Origin: Trueperaceae bacterium
GTDB lineage: Bacteria; Deinococcota; Deinococci; Deinococcales; Trueperaceae
Length of the DNA: 11,188 bases
Direction: 5' to 3'
NCBI GenBank assembly: GCA_024636105.1
Contig: JAGXHO010000240.1
Location: forward strand, 1 to 11,188
Positions 7,397 to 11,188 of this stretch are shown piece after piece. The stretch's first letter is position 1. Each line of letters opens with the position of its first letter. The translations under genes and the position numbers were made by a program. The notes beneath the pieces were generated by a model. The model saw only the letters and a list, made by a program, of their open reading frames with translations. It had not been told where the DNA came from and searched no databases.

Positions 7397-8469
7397 CACG
7401 GCGCCCCCTCCGGCGGTAGGAACGCGTCGTCGGTCAGGTAGCGCACGGGGACCTCCCAGACGACGGCGCGCGGGCGGGCGGAGGCCCAGGCGTCGCCGTC
7501 GAGGTAGTCGAGCAGGGGACGGAGCGGACCGATGCCGGCGCGCGCGGCGTCGAGGACGTCGCGCCCGAGGGCGGTCCGCAGGCGGTCGGCGAGGTTCCAG
7601 CGCGGGTCGGCGGCGTAGCTCGTGCCGACGACCGACACCGACAACTCGACGGCGGCGAACAGGTCGTTCGATGGCTCGGCGCTCGAGCGCGCCTCGCTCA
7701 GCTCGATGACGTCGGGGTCGGGGGCGAGCGCGTCCTCGAGCGGGCCGAGGGCCAGCAGCCGCACCAGGTCGCCCTCGATCGCTTCGACGCCGACGAAGGC
7801 GCGCTCGTACGGATCGGAGCCGCTCAGCTCGGGGACGATCTCGAGCAGCGCGGCGGCGACCGCGTCGGCCGCCGCCTGCGCGCCGGCCGGCGTCCAGTGC
7901 GTGTCGGTGCGGAGCCAGGCGCTCTCGTCTAGCGCGCTCAGGGCCGGCCGGAGGTCGATCGCGCGGATGCCGCGCGCGGCGAGGTCGGCCAGCGTGGCGT
8001 CGTAGCGAACGCGCGCCGCGTCCGGGAGCGGCGGTTGATCGGCGTCGACCAGGACCGCCTTGGCCGGCACGAGCGCGATGACGAGCACGACGCCCTCGGC
8101 CTCGACCCGAGCCGCCGCTTCGTCGATCTGCGCCATCCAGGCGGTCCGGTGCCGCTCCGCGGCGGCCGACGCCGCGTACTCCTCGTCGGTGAACAGCCAG
8201 CCGTCCGCGCCCAGAACGACCCCGTCGGGGGCTTGACCGAACACCGCCAAGTCGAGCGCGTTCCAGCCCGCGACGGCCCAGGGCCGGAGCGGCGACGTCT
8301 CGTCGAGCGCCGTCTGGTACGCCGCAGCCCACGCGCCGGTGCGCACCGGCCGCTCCGGTGCCTGGCGCAGCGCCGGGTTCGCGAGGGTGGCGGCGAAGCC
8401 GATCGCCAGCACGGCGAGCAGCGCCGAGGCGGCGAACCGCGAGGGGGGTCTTGGGTCGTCGCTGGGCAT
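7396..8469 (-). CDS. AlgJ/AlgX-like polysaccharide O-acetyltransferase (SGNH-like)
   Basis: Family role: a periplasmic, membrane-anchored transferase that passes acetyl groups delivered by an MBOAT partner to hydroxyls of an exopolysaccharide such as alginate. Seen: 357 residues. A hydrophobic N-terminal segment near 12-31 is a signal or anchor. GADGWLF (87-93) is typical of the family. The DTHW motif (189-192) supplies the catalytic Asp189 and His191, and GTSYA (282-286) supplies the nucleophile Ser284. Length is close to AlgJ (about 390) and shorter than AlgX, and no carbohydrate-binding C-terminal domain is evident. The ATG at 8469 shares its A with the TGA of the MBOAT gene and has no ribosome binding site, so it probably relies on re-initiation. 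It is likewise fused by overlap to the first hydrolase. The exact polymer cannot be told; hence no gene symbol. Confidence 0.87.
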   Translation of the reverse strand: MPSDDPRPPSRFAASALLAVLAIGFAATLANPALRQAPERPVRTGAWAAAYQTALDETSPLRPWAVAGWNALDLAVFGQAPDGVVLGADGWLFTDEEYAASAAAERHRTAWMAQIDEAAARVEAEGVVLVIALVPAKAVLVDADQPPLPDAARVRYDATLADLAARGIRAIDLRPALSALDESAWLRTDTHWTPAGAQAAADAVAAALLEIVPELSGSDPYERAFVGVEAIEGDLVRLLALGPLEDALAPDPDVIELSEARSSAEPSNDLFAAVELSVSVVGTSYAADPRWNLADRLRTALGRDVLDAARAGIGPLRPLLDYLDGDAWASARPRAVVWEVPVRYLTDDAFLPPEGAP

Positions 8470-9875
8470 CAGAAGCGGAAGTAGAGGAACGGCGAAGCGG
8501 TGTCGGCGAGCGCGCGGCCGACGCCCAGGACGAAGAGCGGCACGAGGAGCGCGACCGGTGGCGCGGCGAGGGCCAGCCGCGGCCGCGGCACCGACCGGCC
8601 CGATGGCCGCGGCACGAAGGCGAGCGCGAGGCCGACCGCGAGCGTCGCGACCGCGCGCGGCTCGAGCTGCCAGGCGAGCTCGCCGGTCACCGCGAACCCG
8701 TTCGCACCCACCAGGCCGCTGAGCATGGCGAGCGCCGCGGGCAGGCCTTCGGCGCGGAAGAGCACCCAGCCGAACAGGACCACGGCGAAGGTGCCGAGGG
8801 TGCCGAAGGCACCGGGCCAGGCAGGGCGGTCGCCGCGGATGCCGCGCAGCCGTTCGAGGATGAGCCACGCGCCATGCCACGCGCCCCACAGCACGAAGGT
8901 CCATGCGGCGCCGTGCCACAGGCCGCCGAGGAGCATGACGAGGGCCAGGTTGCGGTAGGTGCCCAGCGGACCGCGGCGGTTGCCGCCCAACGGCACGTAC
9001 AGGTAGTCGCGCAGCCAGGTCGAGAGGCTGATGTGCCAGCGGCGCCAGAACTCGGTGATGCTGCGCGCCCCGTACGGCCGGTCGAAGTTCTCGGGGAAGC
9101 GGAACCCGAGCATCCGACCGAGGCCGATCGCCATGTCCGAGTACCCGGAGAAGTCGAACAGGAGTTGGACCGCGAAGGCGAGCACGCCCAGCCACGCCTC
9201 GGCTGCGGACGGCGCAGCGAGCGCGAAGGCGCCGTCCGCGATCGGGGCGACCGCGTCGGCGACGAGCACCTTCTTGACGAAGCCGAGCATGAAGCGCTCC
9301 GCCCCGGCGGCGAACGAGGCGCGGTCGAGGAGGGGCGCCGCGAGCCGGTCGGCGATCGTCTTGTAGCGGACGATCGGCCCGGCGATCAGCTGGGGGAAGA
9401 GCGCGATGTAGGCGGCGACGTCGACCGCCCGCGCGTCGTCGGGCGCGTCGCGGCGCGCGACGTCGGCCACGTAGCTGATCGCCTGGAACACGTAGAACGA
9501 GATCCCGATCGGAAGCACGACCTCGATGAGCGGCAGTGGCCGCACGCCGACGCCCTCGAGCAGGGCGTTCAGGCTCGCGACGCCGAAGTCGGCGTACTTG
9601 AAGTAGCCGAGCGTGGCGAGCTGGGCGCCGACCCCCCAGACGAGCGCGCGGCGGCCCGACGGGGTCCCGCGCCCGCGCGCGACCGCCCGCCCCGCGGCGA
9701 TCGCCAGGAGCGTCGACAGCGCGAAGACGAGCGCGAAATCGGGGCGCCACCAGGCGTAGAAGGCGTACGAGCCGACCAGGATCGCCAGCGTGCGCCGCCG
9801 CGGTGGTAGCAGGGCGTAGCCCGCCAGGAAGACCGGCAGGAACAGGAACAAGAAGACGGTGGAGGTGAAGACCAC
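8469..9875 (-). CDS. AlgI-like MBOAT acyltransferase
   Basis: Family role: a multi-pass inner membrane protein that carries acetyl groups from the cytoplasm to the periplasmic transferase. Seen: 468 residues with many hydrophobic segments. The start MVFTSTVFLFLFLP is the usual AlgI opening. Then come PIGISFYVFQAISYVADV, FDFSGYSDMAIGLGRMLGF, RRWHISLSTWLRDYLYVPLGG and the hallmark LLGGLWHGAAWTF. His321 corresponds to the essential His322 of Pseudomonas aeruginosa AlgI; His281 and His334 are also conserved in the family. The start is GTG 9875, chosen because it restores the typical N-terminus. There is no clear ribosome binding site in the 15-nt gap after the algF-like gene. Partner of the neighbours on both sides. 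Among MBOAT proteins, DltB is less likely because no dlt genes are present. Confidence 0.95.
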   Translation of the reverse strand: MVFTSTVFLFLFLPVFLAGYALLPPRRRTLAILVGSYAFYAWWRPDFALVFALSTLLAIAAGRAVARGRGTPSGRRALVWGVGAQLATLGYFKYADFGVASLNALLEGVGVRPLPLIEVVLPIGISFYVFQAISYVADVARRDAPDDARAVDVAAYIALFPQLIAGPIVRYKTIADRLAAPLLDRASFAAGAERFMLGFVKKVLVADAVAPIADGAFALAAPSAAEAWLGVLAFAVQLLFDFSGYSDMAIGLGRMLGFRFPENFDRPYGARSITEFWRRWHISLSTWLRDYLYVPLGGNRRGPLGTYRNLALVMLLGGLWHGAAWTFVLWGAWHGAWLILERLRGIRGDRPAWPGAFGTLGTFAVVLFGWVLFRAEGLPAALAMLSGLVGANGFAVTGELAWQLEPRAVATLAVGLALAFVPRPSGRSVPRPRLALAAPPVALLVPLFVLGVGRALADTASPFLYFRF

Positions 9876-9890
9876 GCGCCGCGCCCGCGG

Positions 9891-10556
9891 CTATTCGCCG
9901 GCGGCGGTCAGCACGAAGGCGACGATGCCGTCGACGGTCTCGACCACGACGACCACGTACGCGACGCCGCGCTCGAAGGTGCGCGCCTCGAGGCGCGCGA
10001 CCACGGTGCCGCCGTCCAAGACCACCAATTCGGTGGTCGCCTCGGCGACGGCGACCGCGTCGTGGGCGCCCGGCGGCACGGCTGCGACGACGATCGGCCC
10101 GTCGGGCACCCGGAGGTCCAGGCCCTCGCGGTCGGTGAGGTTCACGAGCCCGAGCAAGCCGCGCGAGATGTCGCGCAGCGCCGGGTCCGGCACCACGACG
10201 ACGCCGTCGGCCATGGCGGCGACGGTGGTGAACGACTCCGGGCCCGCCACGAGGGCGACGGCTTCGCCGCCCACGTCCAGGAGCACCGGACCGGGCTCGA
10301 CGAGGGCGTAGCGGGTCGCTTCGTGGAAGGCGATCACGCGCGCGCCGCCGTCGGCGATGCGCACGGCGACGCCGCCTTCGGCGCCGGCGTTGACGACGCG
10401 CACCCAGGCGGCTTCGACGGGGGCTTCCGGGCCGTAGAGGCCACCCTGGGCGGAGGCGATCTGAGCGGCGCCGAACGGGAGCGCGGCGAGCGCCAACAGC
10501 GTCGGTCCGACGCGTGCGAGCGCGCCGCGGCGTCGGGGGCGGGGCGGGGCTTCCAT
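9891..10556 (-). CDS. AlgF-like periplasmic accessory protein for polysaccharide O-acetylation
   Basis: In alginate producers AlgF is a periplasmic protein required for O-acetylation together with AlgI and AlgJ/X. Seen: 221 residues, close to AlgF. It has a signal peptide with Arg-rich n-region, hydrophobic core and AIASAQ-type cleavage near residue 36. The mature start GGLYGPEAPVEAAWVRVVNAG resembles the LY-x-P-x-x-x-A-x-VRV-x-NA opening of AlgF. The remainder is beta-rich with two domain-like halves. First gene of the five-gene operon. The frame extends to 10703, and an ATG at 10634 has a GAGGT (10642-10646) upstream. I prefer ATG 10556 because it places the signal peptide at the terminus and the added codons lose the high third-position GC of the gene. 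Assignment rests on motif memory plus context. Confidence 0.8.
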   Translation of the reverse strand: MEAPPRPRRRGALARVGPTLLALAALPFGAAQIASAQGGLYGPEAPVEAAWVRVVNAGAEGGVAVRIADGGARVIAFHEATRYALVEPGPVLLDVGGEAVALVAGPESFTTVAAMADGVVVVPDPALRDISRGLLGLVNLTDREGLDLRVPDGPIVVAAVPPGAHDAVAVAEATTELVVLDGGTVVARLEARTFERGVAYVVVVVETVDGIVAFVLTAAGE

Positions 10557-10563
10557 GCGCACG

Positions 10564-10569
10564 ACGGTA
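10564..10569 (-). promoter_or_regulatory. Candidate -10 box for near-leaderless algF-like transcript
   Basis: The minus strand reads TACCGT, matching TANNNT, with 7 nt before ATG 10556. That spacing would start the mRNA at or near the start codon, as is common in Deinococcota, and agrees with the lack of a ribosome binding site there. No convincing -35 hexamer is seen about 17 nt upstream. Confidence 0.35.
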
Positions 10570-10654
10570 TCCGATGCGGATGAGCGGAACGTCGACGTGG
10601 GTTGCGGAACCGGTGGACGGCACGTGCTCGGCATGTCGCCGACCTCACACGATG

Positions 10655-10688
10655 CCGTAGCAAATGCGGTACCGTAGCAATTCAGGTA
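10655..10688. repeat. 17-bp imperfect tandem repeat in divergent promoter region
   Basis: Two adjacent 17-bp units, both beginning CCGTAGCAA and ending GGTA (10655-10671 and 10672-10688), agree at 14 of 17 positions. The palindrome CGGTACCG (10667-10674) spans the junction. The spot lies between the acetylation operon and the small membrane protein gene, and is AT-richer than its surroundings. Paired binding sites for a regulator would look like this. The hairpin GCGCGC-ACCGA-GCGCGC (10696-10712) follows. Confidence 0.5.
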
Positions 10689-10733
10689 CTCGGCCGCGCG
10701 CACCGAGCGCGCCCCTCACCCCTCGACCCGACC

Positions 10734-10739
10734 GGAGGA
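10734..10739 (+). promoter_or_regulatory. Ribosome binding site of the small membrane protein gene
   Basis: GGAGGA lies 4 nt before the ATG at 10744. It is the main evidence that the short frame on this strand, rather than an overlapping minus-strand frame, is the gene. Confidence 0.65.
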
Positions 10740-10743
10740 CCCC

Positions 10744-11013
10744 ATGACTTCCACGCTCGCGACCGCCGCCATGCTGCTCGTTCCGTTCCTCGCCGTCGTG
10801 CTCGTGGGCGCCGTGGCGGTCGCGATCCACGACGCGATCGAGCGGGCGTGGGCGGGTCGCCCGAGATCGGCGCGCGTCGAGCCGACCGGTTCGGCGGCGC
10901 GTCGGGCGGCCCCGCTTCGGGGGGCGCAGCGGCGCGGTGCTCCCGTCGTCCTGGCTCGCGCCGGGTCGGCGCGGCGGCCGGTGCGGCGTGCGCCGGTGGT
11001 GCTGGTTCGCTGA
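10744..11013 (+). CDS. Small single-pass membrane protein, function unknown
   Basis: Not recognised. Seen: 89 residues. Residues about 5-28 (LATAAMLLVPFLAVVLVGAVAVAI) are one hydrophobic membrane segment. A short acidic-basic linker follows (HDAIERAW), then a C-terminal half very rich in Arg, Ala and Pro and lacking Lys, with a loosely repeated RRxPVVL pattern near the end. The positive tail predicts that the C-terminus stays in the cytoplasm, where it could touch nucleic acid or lipid head groups. It is divergent from the acetylation operon and shares its upstream region. Long minus-strand frames overlap it (10645-11064, 10716-11108), but they lack ribosome binding sites and have unlikely Arg-rich composition. 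Confidence 0.6.
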   Translation: MTSTLATAAMLLVPFLAVVLVGAVAVAIHDAIERAWAGRPRSARVEPTGSAARRAAPLRGAQRRGAPVVLARAGSARRPVRRAPVVLVR

Positions 11014-11154
11014 GCGGCGGGTCTCCCGGAGCGCAGGGAACGACGGTCTCTTTGGAACACCCATGCGAGTGCTATCAGCCTAGAGGCATACGTGTCGCCG
11101 GCGAGCATCAGGCTATGGACATAAAGATGGAACGTGTCGTAAGGTTGGAGCCTG

Positions 11155-11188
11155 ATGACCGACCGTCAACGACGTATCGCTCGAGAGG
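11155..11188 (+). CDS. Possible start of a gene cut by the window end
   Basis: An ATG at 11155 preceded by TTGGAG (11145-11150) at 4 nt spacing opens a frame reading MTDRQRRIARE to the window edge. Another ATG at 11115 opens a different frame (MDIKMERVV and on) that is also open to the edge, but it has no ribosome binding site. Only 11 codons are visible, so product and even reality are uncertain. The 140 nt before it contain no other gene and are clearly less GC-rich than the rest. A weak promoter-like pair, TTGGAA (11052-11057) and TATCAG (11073-11078), has a short 15-nt spacer. Confidence 0.3.
   Translation, partial: MTDRQRRIARE

Noticed and set aside
7397..8332. Upstream extension of the proximal hydrolase frame
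   Set aside because: It overlaps the algJ-like gene and lacks coding character. The signal peptide and ribosome binding site place the start at 7396.
8358..9809. 483-codon open frame on the plus strand opposite the MBOAT gene
   Set aside because: It is composed mostly of charged residues and mirrors the clear AlgI-like protein. No start signal was found.
4896..10556. A complete alginate biosynthesis locus
   Set aside because: Only the acetylation part is present. There is no polymerase, epimerase, lyase, outer membrane porin or GDP-mannose pathway gene in the window, so the polymer cannot be named alginate.
8470..10623. Upstream extension of the algJ-like reading frame, making a 1075-residue protein
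   Set aside because: The extension runs through the MBOAT and algF-like genes in another frame and is Arg/Pro-rich. The real start is ATG 8469, overlapping the MBOAT stop.
1..11188. CRISPR arrays, tRNA or rRNA genes, insertion sequence ends, and iterons or DnaA-box clusters
   Set aside because: By reading through, I found no regularly spaced repeats, no tRNA or rRNA signature, no transposase with inverted repeats and no origin-like repeat cluster. The 17-bp repeat at 10655-10688 has only two units and no spacer.

Overview
This is a very GC-rich stretch (roughly 70% G+C by eye, with G or C in nearly every third codon position). It carries eight probable genes and the possible start of a ninth. 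The organism is probably a high-GC diderm bacterium. AlgF/AlgI/AlgJ-type export proteins imply an outer membrane or at least a periplasm-like compartment. One candidate promoter sits so close to its start codon that the transcript would be nearly leaderless, a habit well known in Deinococcota. A Deinococcota (Trueperales-like) origin is my inference and is not proven. The replicon could be a chromosome, chromid or plasmid: the Rep_3-type initiator at the left edge fits any of these.

Left block (+ strand, 17-2261): a replication initiator of the RepA/RepB (Rep_3, double winged-helix) type with an unusual basic N-terminal tail and a long C-terminal extension. It is followed after 4 nt by an SRAP/YedK-type protein that protects abasic sites in single-stranded DNA. 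The tight spacing suggests one transcript. Two small hairpins follow.

Middle (+ strand, 2355-4706): a 783-residue exported protein. Its N-terminal third looks like a transglutaminase-like core in which the Cys, His and Asp positions all appear replaced. It ends in a Cys- and Gly-rich hydrophobic tail. It converges on the next block across a 189-nt gap that holds only a doubtful ORF and a perfect 16-bp palindrome.

Right block (- strand, 10556 down to 4896): a five-gene operon, algF-like, algI-like (MBOAT), algJ/algX-like (SGNH-like), then two paralogous secreted alpha/beta hydrolases. The last four junctions are a 15-nt gap, a 1-nt TGATG overlap, another 1-nt TGATG overlap and a 4-nt GTGA overlap. 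The first three genes form a complete exopolysaccharide O-acetylation module: AlgI moves acetyl groups across the membrane, AlgJ/X transfers them to polymer, and AlgF is the periplasmic accessory. No polysaccharide synthase, epimerase or lyase is in the window, so the polymer is unknown. The two coupled hydrolases may trim or remove acyl groups from it. That hypothesis is the most interesting idea here.

Right edge (+ strand, 10744 onward): a short single-pass membrane protein with a good ribosome binding site, divergent from the acetylation operon. The shared intergenic region holds a 17-bp imperfect tandem repeat. After it, base composition drops noticeably, and a new reading frame may begin just before the window ends.
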